From Pedobacter sp. KBS0701 (lineage in GTDB: Bacteria; Bacteroidota; Bacteroidia; Sphingobacteriales; Sphingobacteriaceae), in NCBI RefSeq assembly GCF_005938645.2, contig NZ_CP042171.1:3472001-3536000 (forward strand): a stretch of DNA of 64,000 bases, in the 5' to 3' direction. A model generated the notes under the pieces. The model made no database searches and was not told where the DNA came from. It saw only the letters and a program-made list of their open reading frames with translations. Below, piece by piece: positions 51,132 to 59,874 of the stretch. A program made the position numbers and the translations under genes. The number at the start of each line of letters is the position of its first letter. Position 1 is the stretch's first letter.

Positions 51132-52451
51132 ATGAAAAAACCAGTTAACCAACAAGATCGTCGCGATTTTCTAAAAGCAACAGCCATGCTGGCCGGCGGG
51201 GCCATGTTAAGCAGCATTCCACTGGCCGGCGCGTATGCATCAGGATCCGATACCATTAAAATTGCCTTAATAGGCTGTGGCGATCGTGGTACCGGAGCAG
51301 CTTTCCAGGCATTAAGCACTAAATTTAACCTAAAACTGGTTGCCATGGCCGATGCTTTTCAAGATCGGTTAGACAGCAGTTACCAATCTTTAAGTTCTAA
51401 ATTTGCAGCAAAAATGGATGTTCCAAAAGAACGCCAGTTTGTAGGTTTTGATGCGTATTTAAAAGCCATTCCATTAGCTGACGTAGTGTTGCTAACCACG
51501 CCTCCGGGCTTCCGTCCGATCCATTTTGAAGAAGCAGTTAAACAGAATAAACAAATTTTCATGGAAAAACCTGTTGCTGTAGATGCGCCGGGTATCAGAA
51601 AAGTATTGGCCGCAGCCGAAGAAGCGAAAAAGAAAAAATTAAACGTTGTAGTAGGTTTACAGCGCCGTTACCAGACCAACTATCGCGAATCGATGAAACG
51701 TATTAACGATGGTGCCATTGGCGATATCATGTCGGGCCAGGTATACTGGAACAGCGGTGGCGTTTGGGTACGTCCGCGCACAGCAAACCAAACCGAAATG
51801 GAATACCAAATGAGAAACTGGTATTATTTCAACTGGTTGTGCGGCGATCATATTGTGGAGCAACATGTACACAATATCGATATTGCCAACTGGATAAAAA
51901 ACGGACATCCGGTTTCGGTACAGGGAACAGGTAGCCGTGCCTGGAGAACAGGGAAAGACTATGGAGAAATTTATGATAACCACTCTATCGAATTAACTTA
52001 TGCCGATGGTGCCGTAATCCATAGCCAGTGCAGGCATTTTGAAGGCATCAGCAACCGTGTGGATGAAACTTTTCAGGGTACCAAAGGCAAAATTTACCTT
52101 TCAGGCAGCAACCAGGCCATTATGAAAGATTACAGTGGTAAAGAACTCTATAATCACAATACCAAAGGTAACGCCAATCCGTACCAAACCGAGCACGACG
52201 AACTGTTCGATGCAGTTTCTAAGGGAGAATATAAATTCAGTAATGTAGACTATGCTGCAACAAGCACATTCTCGTCAATTATCGGTCGTTATGCAACTTA
52301 TTCTGGTCAAACCATTAAATGGGATGAGGCTTTAGCTTCGAACATCAGTTTAATGCCTGAGCGTTTTGCATGGGATGCTAACCCAAGGTTAATGCCTGAT
52401 GAAAAAGGACTATACCCTATTGCCATGCCCGGACAAACCAAGGTGATCTAA
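51132..52451 (+). CDS. Tat-exported Gfo/Idh/MocA-family oxidoreductase
   Basis: A 439-residue NAD(P)-dependent oxidoreductase. The N-terminus has a twin-arginine signal (QQDRRDFLKATAMLAGGAML) with the Arg pair at residues 10-11, so it is folded before export. The dinucleotide site is KIALIGCGDRGTGAAFQAL, the EKP motif occurs in IFMEKPVAVDAPG, and GDHIVEQHVHNIDIANWIKN carries the catalytic His. Members oxidise or reduce the C3 or related hydroxyls of sugars. It lies second in the four-gene unit and 10 bp before apbE. Periplasmic NAD(P) oxidoreductases must keep their cofactor tightly bound; this is known for the family and not seen directly here. Confidence 0.9.
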   Translation: MKKPVNQQDRRDFLKATAMLAGGAMLSSIPLAGAYASGSDTIKIALIGCGDRGTGAAFQALSTKFNLKLVAMADAFQDRLDSSYQSLSSKFAAKMDVPKERQFVGFDAYLKAIPLADVVLLTTPPGFRPIHFEEAVKQNKQIFMEKPVAVDAPGIRKVLAAAEEAKKKKLNVVVGLQRRYQTNYRESMKRINDGAIGDIMSGQVYWNSGGVWVRPRTANQTEMEYQMRNWYYFNWLCGDHIVEQHVHNIDIANWIKNGHPVSVQGTGSRAWRTGKDYGEIYDNHSIELTYADGAVIHSQCRHFEGISNRVDETFQGTKGKIYLSGSNQAIMKDYSGKELYNHNTKGNANPYQTEHDELFDAVSKGEYKFSNVDYAATSTFSSIIGRYATYSGQTIKWDEALASNISLMPERFAWDANPRLMPDEKGLYPIAMPGQTKVI

Positions 52452-52461
52452 AATTAAATTG

Positions 52462-53457
52462 ATGCGTTACAGGTTTTTGCTTTTCATTTTGCCACTGATT
52501 TTTGCCTTTTCATTTAAAAAAGAAGTGAAGCAGTATAAAATTGATGGTTATGCACAAGGAACCGATTACGCAATAATGTACTATGCTACTGATAGTTTAG
52601 CCACTAAAGCTGGCATAGATAGCTTATTGAACGAAATTGATTTATCGATGTCGCTTTACAAAAAGGGATCATTGATAAATCAATTTAATGCTGCCCAAAA
52701 AGAAATTAAAACCGATCGTTTTATAAACGACGTGCTGAAAAGGAGTTTCGAGATCAACCAGGATACAAAGGGCATTTTTGACATTACGGTTGCCCCATTG
52801 GTACAAGCCTGGGGTTTTGGGCCAAAAGAGGCTAAAAAAGAACCCGATCCTGCTGTAATTAAATCGATATTGGCCTGTGTAGGCATGAGAAACCTGAAGT
52901 TAAAGAATGGTTTATTAAGCAAACTAAAGCCCTGTATACAAATCGATTTAAATGGAATTGCCCAAGGTTACAGTGTCGATTTAATTGCCGCTTATCTTGA
53001 ACAAAAAGGAATTAAACAATATGTAGCTGAATTAGGAGGCGAAATCCGGATTTCAGGACCTAAACCCAATGGCGAAACCATGAAAATTGGCATTGAAGGC
53101 CCGGATAAGGATGGAACGCCGGTAATCAGGCATATCGCTGCGATAAATTCTGGTGCAATTACCACTTCAGGCAACTACCGCAAATTCCACCAGAGCGGCA
53201 AGAAAAAAATTTCTCACCTGATCGATCCTAAAACCGGCTATCCTTTAAATAATGAAATGATTAGTGTAACGGTATACGCCAAAGATGCCATTACAGCCGA
53301 TGGATATGATAATGCCTTAATGGCCATGCATCTCAAAGATGCCATGGCTTTCGTAGAAAGCAGAAAAAACCTTGAGGCTTATTTTGTGTACCATCAAAAA
53401 GATGGCACAGTCGCTGATACGTTAACTACAGGATTCAAAAAATTAATTACACACTAA
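52462..53457 (+). CDS. apbE: FAD:protein FMN transferase (ApbE family)
   Basis: A 331-residue protein, exported by the signal peptide MRYRFLLFILPLIFAFSF. The start is the ATG at 52462, one codon inside a TTG-initiated frame. ApbE signatures are GYAQGTDYAIMYYAT, DLNGIAQGYSVDLIAAYLEQ, ELGGEIRISGPKP, NSGAITTSGNYRKF and HLIDPKTGYPLNN with a final DGYDNALMAMH, which is a changed form of the usual DAxxTA metal-binding region. ApbE moves FMN from FAD onto a Thr of a target protein. No target with the flavinylation motif is recognised next to it. It lies between oxidoreductase and isomerase genes in a unit with gaps of 10 and 20 bp. Confidence 0.9.
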   Translation: MRYRFLLFILPLIFAFSFKKEVKQYKIDGYAQGTDYAIMYYATDSLATKAGIDSLLNEIDLSMSLYKKGSLINQFNAAQKEIKTDRFINDVLKRSFEINQDTKGIFDITVAPLVQAWGFGPKEAKKEPDPAVIKSILACVGMRNLKLKNGLLSKLKPCIQIDLNGIAQGYSVDLIAAYLEQKGIKQYVAELGGEIRISGPKPNGETMKIGIEGPDKDGTPVIRHIAAINSGAITTSGNYRKFHQSGKKKISHLIDPKTGYPLNNEMISVTVYAKDAITADGYDNALMAMHLKDAMAFVESRKNLEAYFVYHQKDGTVADTLTTGFKKLITH

Positions 53458-53477
53458 TATCTGTTAAAACCAAACCG

Positions 53478-54404
53478 ATGAAAAGAAGTGAGTTTATAAG
53501 AAATAGCCTGCTTACAGCTGGTGCAATAACAACGGGAGCAGGATTGACCAATACTTTTGCTGCTGAAAAGACAAATACTATGTTAAGCGATAAAACTTTT
53601 AACCTTGATTATGCACCACACCAGGGCATGTTCCAAAACCATGCAGGTAAGAGTTTTTTAGATCAGATCCAGTTTATGTATGATAAAGGTTTCCGTTCCA
53701 TCGAAGATAACGGTTATCTCGGTCGTTCTGTTGAAGAACAGGAGAAAATCGGCAATTTACTGGCGAAACTGGGCATGAGGATGGGCGTTTTTGTGGTAGA
53801 TGGTGGCGATAACTGGAAAACCTCTTTAACCACCGGTAGAAAGGAGTTTAAGGATAAATTTGTCGAAACCTGCAAAAAATCGGTAGAAGCTGCAAAACGC
53901 TGTAATGCCAAATGGCTTACCGTAGTACCAGGTTTTTACGAACGTACCCTGCCTTATGGAAATCAGTTTGCCAATGTAATCGATGCCATGCGTGCCGGGG
54001 CCGAAATCTTTGAACCCCACGGTTTGATTATGGTCTTGGAAACCCTGAGCGATACCCCGGAACTTTTCCTGCAAAAAACAAATGAAACCTACGCCGTTTG
54101 TAAAGCGGTTAAAAGTCCTTCATGTAAAATTCTTTATGACATTTACCACATGCAACGTACAGAAGGCGACTTAATTAAAACCATCGATCGTTGCTGGGAC
54201 GAAATTGCCTACATCCAGATCGGCGATAATCCTGGCCGCAAAGAACCGACAACCGGAGAAATTAATTATAAAAACCTGTTCAAACACCTGCATGCCAAAG
54301 GCTACAAAGGCGTTATGGGTATGGAGCATGGCAATTCTAAAGGCGGAAAAGAGGGTGAGCTGGCTGTTATTTCGGCTTATAGGGCTGAGGATAACTTTTT
54401 ATAG
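53478..54404 (+). CDS. Sugar phosphate isomerase/epimerase-family TIM-barrel protein (hydroxypyruvate isomerase-like)
   Basis: A 308-residue xylose-isomerase-like barrel. The N-terminus (MKRSEFIRNSLLTAGAITTG) is a probable export signal with a KR pair, like Tat substrates of the same locus. The barrel carries YAPHQGMFQNHAG, MYDKGFRSIEDNG, WLTVVPGFYERTL, MVLETLSDTPELFL with the metal Glu, and ILYDIYHMQRTEGD with metal Asp and His, then YIQIGDNPGRKEP and VMGMEHGNS. The metal ligands of the family are present, so it is probably active. The substrate is a sugar or keto acid in the envelope. It ends the four-gene unit that started at 50132. Confidence 0.88.
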   Translation: MKRSEFIRNSLLTAGAITTGAGLTNTFAAEKTNTMLSDKTFNLDYAPHQGMFQNHAGKSFLDQIQFMYDKGFRSIEDNGYLGRSVEEQEKIGNLLAKLGMRMGVFVVDGGDNWKTSLTTGRKEFKDKFVETCKKSVEAAKRCNAKWLTVVPGFYERTLPYGNQFANVIDAMRAGAEIFEPHGLIMVLETLSDTPELFLQKTNETYAVCKAVKSPSCKILYDIYHMQRTEGDLIKTIDRCWDEIAYIQIGDNPGRKEPTTGEINYKNLFKHLHAKGYKGVMGMEHGNSKGGKEGELAVISAYRAEDNFL

Positions 54405-54423
54405 ATAGTTAAGGAATAAAATT

Positions 54424-54572
54424 CGTCATTGCGAGAAGGCTTTTTCAGCCGACGTAGCAATCTTAAAACGATCGCTACTAGCGTGTGCATTAAGATTATT
54501 CATTTGTACAGTTGTTTTTAAAGGCATTCATGAGCTCATTACGTTCGGTTATCTTCGTGCCTCGCAATGACG
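54424..54572. repeat. REP-like element with perfect 12-bp inverted ends
   Basis: CGTCATTGCGAG at 54424-54435 and CTCGCAATGACG at 54561-54572 are exact inverted repeats, 149 bp overall. The left end includes AAGGCTTTTTCAGCCGACGT. It fills the gap between the isomerase gene and the GH13 gene and could act as a transcription end between these convergent genes. Confidence 0.75.
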
Positions 54573-54584
54573 ATTTATTGAGGA

Positions 54585-56072
54585 CTAACCCACTTTCAAC
54601 ACCCACACCGAAACACTGCCGGCATTGCAATGAAACTCTGCCCAGCCATTTTCATCAATAACTACTTCCTGCTGGCGATAGCCTAAGGCATCAACAAAGG
54701 TTTTTCCGGCAAAGTGTTTACCTATTTCCATTTCTTTGAATCCTTCCTCTCCTGTACTCAACAATACGGCTAAACCACTGTTTTCATGTTCTTCATCACC
54801 AGCACGGGTCCATCCTACACAAATACCATGGTCAAAATAATCACGTTGCTCACCGTAGGCTAATGCTGTACGGATTTTACTCATCGTTTCAACCGCAGGG
54901 ATAGCCACTAACTCAACATGTACCTCATCACCTTCTTTATCTTTATCATCATAAATTCCTCCATACAAATCAGGAAAGAATAAACACGGAATGCCTTGCA
55001 TGCGCAAAAGGATCATGGCATACGCTAAAGGCCTGAACCAAAAATCGACATAAGATTCTAGTGCCTGTAAAGGTTGCGAATCATGATTATCCACAAAGGT
55101 TACCGCCAGATCAGGCTTTACCTGTACCAGCGTTCCATCAAAAATCGTCCGCATATCAAAGGCTTCATCTTTACTGGCCAGGAAAAAGTTATGGTGCAGG
55201 AGCGAATCGAATATTTGCGTCCTGCCACCGGTAATTTCAATATAATTCAATTGCCCCGCTATATCCACGACGTTCCAATCTTCGGCAACAATAAAAAACT
55301 CCCTGTTAAATTTTTGGTTGAGGTGGTCGATCCACTCTACAATAAAATCCGGATTAATGTGTTTAACCGCATCTAACCTGAAACCGTCTACCTTAGTGGT
55401 TTCCACTACCCATTCGCCCCAGTATTTTAACTCTTCAACTACAGCCCTGTTGCGGTAATCGATATCATTGTACATCAGGTAGTCGTAATTGCCAAATTCA
55501 GTAGATGGAACCTCTTCAAAACCTTCACCTAAATGGTTTTGGATCGAATAAATAGCAGTCTCTTTGATATCCTCTGCCCAGTCTACCCCACTAAAACACT
55601 CATGATTCCATATAAATTCAGAATATTTACCCTTTCGTCCGGGGAAAGTAAACTTTGTCCAGGCTTCGATTTCGAAAACATCGCTGGTAAATTCATTTCT
55701 ATCTTCTGGATTTACAGTTCTAACGGCTATTTTCTCAAGTTCATCGCCACCTGCTTTATGGTTAAAAACCGCATCGGCCAAGGCGCTAATTCCATTTTCG
55801 TGCAATGCTTCAATAGCTTTGATATACTCATCTTTAGAGCCGTATTTGGTGTGCACACTCCCTTTCTGATCGAACTCACCCAAATCGAAAAGGTCGTAAA
55901 CTGCATAACCAACATCATAGGTCGCATTGTTTGATTTATAGGCTGGTGGCAACCATAAAGCGGTTATCCCAATTTCTTTTAAATGACTTGCTTCGGCAGC
56001 TACTTTAGTCCATAAATTTTGTTCTTCGTTATAATACCAATGGAAAAATTGGATCAGGGTCTGGTTTTGCAT
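54585..56072 (-). CDS. Cytoplasmic GH13 alpha-amylase
   Basis: A 495-residue alpha-amylase without a signal peptide, so it works on stored or imported glucans inside the cell. The catalytic residues are Asp in GFRLDAVKHINP, Glu in FIVAEDWNVVD and Asp in TFVDNHDSQPLQ. Further family segments are ITALWLPPAYKSNN, the calcium-site region DAVFNHKAGGDE and NYDYLMYNDIDYRN. The C-terminal beta domain ends with SVWVLKVG. It belongs to the bacterial cytoplasmic amylase group (like AmyA of E. coli and GH13_5 enzymes). It is a single gene, not linked to the pectin genes. Confidence 0.95.
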   Translation of the reverse strand: MQNQTLIQFFHWYYNEEQNLWTKVAAEASHLKEIGITALWLPPAYKSNNATYDVGYAVYDLFDLGEFDQKGSVHTKYGSKDEYIKAIEALHENGISALADAVFNHKAGGDELEKIAVRTVNPEDRNEFTSDVFEIEAWTKFTFPGRKGKYSEFIWNHECFSGVDWAEDIKETAIYSIQNHLGEGFEEVPSTEFGNYDYLMYNDIDYRNRAVVEELKYWGEWVVETTKVDGFRLDAVKHINPDFIVEWIDHLNQKFNREFFIVAEDWNVVDIAGQLNYIEITGGRTQIFDSLLHHNFFLASKDEAFDMRTIFDGTLVQVKPDLAVTFVDNHDSQPLQALESYVDFWFRPLAYAMILLRMQGIPCLFFPDLYGGIYDDKDKEGDEVHVELVAIPAVETMSKIRTALAYGEQRDYFDHGICVGWTRAGDEEHENSGLAVLLSTGEEGFKEMEIGKHFAGKTFVDALGYRQQEVVIDENGWAEFHCNAGSVSVWVLKVG

Positions 56073-56188
56073 TAATTCGATTTTTTTTAAGGGATAACAT
56101 GATAGCTGATGAATTTGTTTTTGGATTGAAGATCTTCACAAGTTCTTTCCCGCTGATCTCGCTCATGCCCGCAGAAAAAAAAATAATA

Positions 56189-56534
56189 AGAGCCTGTTTA
56201 AAATTAAATAAAATTTATTTCGTATGTCAGTCTGAGCGTAGTCGAAGACCATTTGAAAGCATTAATTAAGCAATCGACTACGCTACCATTGACAGACTCC
56301 CAAAAAAGGTCGTCATTGCGAGGAGGAACGACGAAGCAATCTATCATGCTAATGATCCTTGCTATAAAGATTGCTTCGTCGGCTGAAAAAGCCTTCTCGC
56401 AATGATGATCCCTCGGAGAGATTTATTTCCATTAAATTCTACTGTCACTCATATTGATTTTTATACAATAAATTATCCCTAACGGTGACAGCAAAAGGCT
56501 ATTTATATTTGTTATAAAAATTTAAACAGGCTCT
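56189..56534. mobile_element. MITE-like element, 346 bp, with 14-bp inverted ends and nested REPs
   Basis: AGAGCCTGTTTAAA at 56189-56202 and TTTAAACAGGCTCT at 56521-56534 are perfect inverted repeats. Inside are two smaller palindromic elements: one at 56225-56298, with TGTCAGTCTGAGCGTAGTCG against CGACTACGCTACCATTGACA; and one at 56311-56407, with CGTCATTGCGAG against CTCGCAATGATG. No transposase is coded. No clear target duplication is seen. The ends look like those of an IS-derived miniature element, but this is inference. Confidence 0.5.
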
Positions 56535-56652
56535 AAATCTGCGGGAACAATATCACTCATGCTTTTCCCCCTGATTTCGCAGATCACCTCCGAAAAACAT
56601 CTGCTAAATCCACCAGAATCTATTTGCAATACAATCTTAACCACATTTTACT

Positions 56653-56660
56653 TACTTTTG
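56653..56660 (+). promoter_or_regulatory. -7 box close to the thioesterase start
   Basis: TACTTTTG matches TAnnTTTG fully and lies 7 bp before the ATG at 56668. The mRNA should be leaderless or carry only a few bases. A TTTG at 56623-56626 is 26 nt away, longer than the usual spacing. Confidence 0.5.
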
Positions 56661-56667
56661 CCCTCAA

Positions 56668-57189
56668 ATGAGTTTAAAAAAGAAATTTGCCAGAGAAAGT
56701 TTTACCATTATGAACGAATTGGTATTACCAAACGATACCAATACCTTAAATAACCTGATGGGTGGGCGTTTGCTTCACTGGATGGATATTGCAGCGGCAA
56801 TTTCGGCTCAAAAACACTGTAATCGTATCGTGGTGACCGCTTCAGTTGATAATGTTTCTTTTAAACAGCCCATTAAATTAGGTGATGTAATTACCATCGA
56901 AGCCAAAGTAACCCGTGCTTTTAATACCTCGGTAGAAGTTCGTTTAGACGTATGGGCAGAAAATATTCCAAGTGGTGCAAGGCAGAAAAGCAACGAAGCT
57001 TACTATACCTTTGTAGCGCTTGATCAGAGTGCACGCACCATACCTGTACCAGAACTTATTCCGGAAACGCAGGAAGAAATTGATTTGTTTGACGGCGCCC
57101 TGCGCCGCAGGCAGTTACGTTTGGTTTTGGGTGGCAAAATGCATCCTGATGACGCCAGCGAACTGAAGGCACTTTTCTTTAAAGCATAA
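56668..57189 (+). CDS. Hotdog-fold acyl-CoA thioesterase (YciA/Acot-like)
   Basis: A 173-residue single hotdog domain. The start is the ATG at 56668 (MSLKKKFARESFTIMNELVL). The family core is NTLNNLMGGRLLHWMDIAAA, with the Asp in HWMD corresponding to the catalytic Asp of YciA-type enzymes, followed by VTASVDNVSFKQPIKLGDVI. It hydrolyses acyl-CoA esters in the cytoplasm; chain-length preference is not visible. The C-terminus (DGALRRRQLRLVLGG onwards) is a basic helix. It may share a transcript with the antiporter gene 70 bp downstream. Confidence 0.9.
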   Translation: MSLKKKFARESFTIMNELVLPNDTNTLNNLMGGRLLHWMDIAAAISAQKHCNRIVVTASVDNVSFKQPIKLGDVITIEAKVTRAFNTSVEVRLDVWAENIPSGARQKSNEAYYTFVALDQSARTIPVPELIPETQEEIDLFDGALRRRQLRLVLGGKMHPDDASELKALFFKA

Positions 57190-57259
57190 TTTTTACACTA
57201 AATTTCTTTCTGCTTAGCATGATTGTTTTATTTTAGCGGTTCACCCTACGCTGAAAAAT

Positions 57260-58441
57260 ATGACAACTTATACCATTCTTATTATTTTAAGCGGATTAGT
57301 AATATTCTCTTATCTGTTTGATTTAGTGGCGAGTAAAACCAAGGTGCCATCGGTTTTATTGCTCCTGCTTTTAGGTATCGGTTTACGTTTACTGGTCGAC
57401 AACCTGAAGATACAAACCTTCAATTTCCTCTCTATCCTACCCACATTGGGTACGGTGGGTTTAATTTTGATTGTTTTTGAGGGCTCACTCGAACTCAAAT
57501 ATGATCAGCATAAAAACAAGATCATTAAAAGCGCTTTTTTTTCGGCCTTAAGTATTTTACTCGGTACCACCAGCGTAATTACCACCATCATTTACCAGAT
57601 TTCGCACCACGATTTATATACCTGCATTGCCAATGCCATCCCTTTTAGTGTCATCAGTTCGGCCATTGCCATTCCATCGGCCGCAGCTTTAAACAATAAA
57701 GATAAAGAGTTTGTGATCTACGAATCGTCTTTCTCTGATATCCTGGGGATCATCATTTTTAATTTCACCATTACCAACCATTCGGTCACTACCTCCGCAT
57801 TTATCGGCCTGGGCTTAAGTACCTTTCTCATCCTTTTGCTATCGGCCATTGCCTGTGTGGTATTGTTGTACATTATGGGCCGGTTGGTACACCACATCAA
57901 ATTTTTCCTGATTATCGCCATCCTTATCCTGGTTTATGCCATTGGTCAATCTCACCACCTCTCTTCGCTGGTGCTGATCCTGAGTACAGGTTTATTCCTG
58001 AACAATGCCGATACCATCCAGAACGTTTGGTTCAGGAGTATTTTTTTATACAAGAATTTAACGGCCGATTTATCGCAGCTTTACCAGTTATCGGCAGAAA
58101 GTGCCTTTATTTTGCGGACTTTTTTCTTCGTTATTTTCGGTTTTACGATGAACATCGGCGAACTGAACAATAAGGTTGTACTCGCCAATGGCTTTTTCAT
58201 TCTGATCACGATATACCTCATCAGGATGCTCTTCCTTAAAATATTTAAAAAGGACACTTTAGGTCCGATTTTATACATCGCCCCCCGCGGCCTGATCAGT
58301 ATTTTACTTTATTTCAACCTGCCCGCCTCACTAAAAATACAGGAAGTGGGTACGCCGTTCCTGTTCCTGGTAGTATTGGGCTCGAGTATTGTAATGACGC
58401 TGGGGATAACCTTGAGCAAGAGAAATAGTGTGATTGAGTAG
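57260..58441 (+). CDS. CPA1/CPA2-type cation:proton antiporter
   Basis: A 393-residue integral membrane protein with about 12 hydrophobic helices. It starts MTTYTILIILSGLVIFSYLF and has the inverted-repeat layout of sodium/proton antiporters. Helix segments VPSVLLLLLLGIGLRLLV, LPTLGTVGLILIVFEGSLEL and YESSFSDILGIIIFNF carry the acidic residues of the transport site (E and D in the last). Such proteins exchange sodium or potassium for protons across the inner membrane. The ion cannot be told from sequence. No cytoplasmic regulatory domain (TrkA-C or CNMP) follows, so this is a minimal transporter. Confidence 0.88.
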   Translation: MTTYTILIILSGLVIFSYLFDLVASKTKVPSVLLLLLLGIGLRLLVDNLKIQTFNFLSILPTLGTVGLILIVFEGSLELKYDQHKNKIIKSAFFSALSILLGTTSVITTIIYQISHHDLYTCIANAIPFSVISSAIAIPSAAALNNKDKEFVIYESSFSDILGIIIFNFTITNHSVTTSAFIGLGLSTFLILLLSAIACVVLLYIMGRLVHHIKFFLIIAILILVYAIGQSHHLSSLVLILSTGLFLNNADTIQNVWFRSIFLYKNLTADLSQLYQLSAESAFILRTFFFVIFGFTMNIGELNNKVVLANGFFILITIYLIRMLFLKIFKKDTLGPILYIAPRGLISILLYFNLPASLKIQEVGTPFLFLVVLGSSIVMTLGITLSKRNSVIE

Positions 58442-59132
58442 TTTATTTGGTTAATTGTATAAACTGGTTAACCGGTTAATTGAGAAGGTTTTTTTTGGAA
58501 ATGAATGTCAGTATTTCATAGGTACTGTAGCCCTGCCATTCGCTTTATTCCGATGAAGAATCGGAATGCCCGCTACTGTCAGGTTTATTGAACAATGGTT
58601 TGTTTTCAAGGCACAAAACTTTGTACATCAACCCGATTAGAATCTATTGTGTGGACAAATCTTTTTTAAGAATAGTTTAGGCATTTTGCTAACTGACTTT
58701 AATAAAACACGGTCTTCCGCGAAGGACGCCGTCAATCCCAAGTGGCAGAAGGATCAAAAAAACAGGTGCAATACAGAACAAATAGCACCACCAAACCTGA
58801 AACGCAGTGGTTTTGTGTTCATAGAAGATAATTCAAAGCTATAAATGAATTGAACACAAAACAAAGTGCCGCTGTTTTTTTGATGTGCGTGGGCCAGTGA
58901 GAAGCCACCTTGTTGGATTGACAGAGCGCTTTGGGTACTTTGGCGCTCCAAAATGCGCAGCATTCTTGAGCACAGCTAAAAACAACATTACCAGCGAAAA
59001 ACTACCATGCCCCGCGGCAGAGAGCGAAAAAAATATTTGTAGCCACATGATAGAACTTTATGAAAAAGCAATCTTTAAAATCAGCACGATTTTATAAATC
59101 GGTTAATCTACTCCCAAGCCTACTCTAAACAC
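58442..59132. other. 691-bp gap between convergent antiporter and hypothetical genes
   Basis: Left part: a repeat (58490-58590). Middle: a 12-bp hairpin, GTTTTGTGTTCA at 58810-58821 against TGAACACAAAAC at 58851-58862. Right part: mixed sequence with several short open frames on both strands, none with a persuasive start or codon pattern. The high content of stop-free frames around 58750-59050 may reflect a further repeat family, which cannot be proven from this window. Confidence 0.45.
58490..58590. repeat. About 100-bp intergenic repeat, inverted copy of the element at 42822-42930
   Basis: Includes the dyad ATTCCGATGAAGAATCGGAAT and GGAAATGAATGTCAGTATTTC. On the other strand these correspond to CCGATTCTTCATCGG and TGACATTCATTTCC at 42841-42930. 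A dyad block of the same kind is also at 37035-37081. Confidence 0.65.
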
Positions 59133-59699
59133 CTAAGGTTTAAATGAGACTGAAATGCTTTTCAGCTGCTTCAATTCTGCCAAAACATTTGGATTGGCCT
59201 GGTAATAAATAGAATAATAACTGACTTCGTTAAACTTATTTTTATCTAGCTTATTAAAATTAAAGCGTGCAAGATTCGGATTAATGGCATGGATGGGCAA
59301 TGCAACAGCATTTGCCATTGCAGTAAAAACAACAGAAAATGCCGTGGCTGCCGCGTCTTCCCTCAAACCCGGCTCTTCCTTGCCCCATTTATCAACCATT
59401 TTACCAGCTGCATTCATTTTATACTCTTCTGCCCTATCTTCACCGATTTTAATAAAACTCATCCCTTTATAACCTTTTTTAATCGTACGGATCTGTGCGG
59501 TTTCAATTTCATTGATAGGAACGGTAATAAATTCGCCATCATGATTCAGAATCACATTTACCGAATCAACTTTATATAAAATCCCTTTGTATTTTTCATT
59601 CTGGGTTTTCAGAATGGCCATGTAAGGTTTTACGTTTTGAGCCATTGCGAAGCTTAGACAAAAGAAAAAGATGAGGGTGAAATAGATAGACTTTATCAT
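59133..59699 (-). CDS. Secreted hypothetical protein, paralogue of the 59875 gene
   Basis: A 188-residue protein with a signal peptide (MIKSIYFTLIFFFCLSFAMA). The mature N-terminus (YMAILKTQNEKYKGILYKVD, then GEFITVPINEIETAQIRTIK) shares its order of short strands with the protein coded at 59875-60387 (KGTLEKISPEGVAV, IMLRAKNIISIRLKKKG). A small-residue segment (DAAATAFSVVFTAMANAVAL) may be a membrane-interacting helix. I recognise no family. The two genes follow each other on the same strand with a 175-bp gap, which is consistent with an old duplication. Confidence 0.75.
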   Translation of the reverse strand: MIKSIYFTLIFFFCLSFAMAQNVKPYMAILKTQNEKYKGILYKVDSVNVILNHDGEFITVPINEIETAQIRTIKKGYKGMSFIKIGEDRAEEYKMNAAGKMVDKWGKEEPGLREDAAATAFSVVFTAMANAVALPIHAINPNLARFNFNKLDKNKFNEVSYYSIYYQANPNVLAELKQLKSISVSFKP

Positions 59700-59874
59700 G
59701 TTATTGGTTCATTGTTTTATGGTTCATAGCCTTGTGAGTTAAGCCATTGGCACAGGTGAAAATAATTTAACCACAGATAAAAAGGATGGACACAGATATA
59801 AAAATCCGTGTTTATCTGTGTCCATCTGTGGTTAAAAACCTTAGCTGAATGACATTGCTCCAAACGCTTAGCGC

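Larger units (their letters stand above)
56073..56667. other. 595-bp divergent gap between the GH13 and thioesterase genes
   Basis: Holds the MITE-like element (56189-56534) and nothing coding. On the right, TACTTTTG at 56653-56660 is a perfect -7 box that ends 7 bp before the thioesterase ATG. No promoter for the GH13 gene is obvious. Confidence 0.5.

Noticed and set aside
58754-59048. Open frames on both strands in the 58.4-59.1 kb gap as genes
   Set aside because: The frames overlap each other, have poor starts and no signal or domain, and lie close to repeats and a large hairpin.
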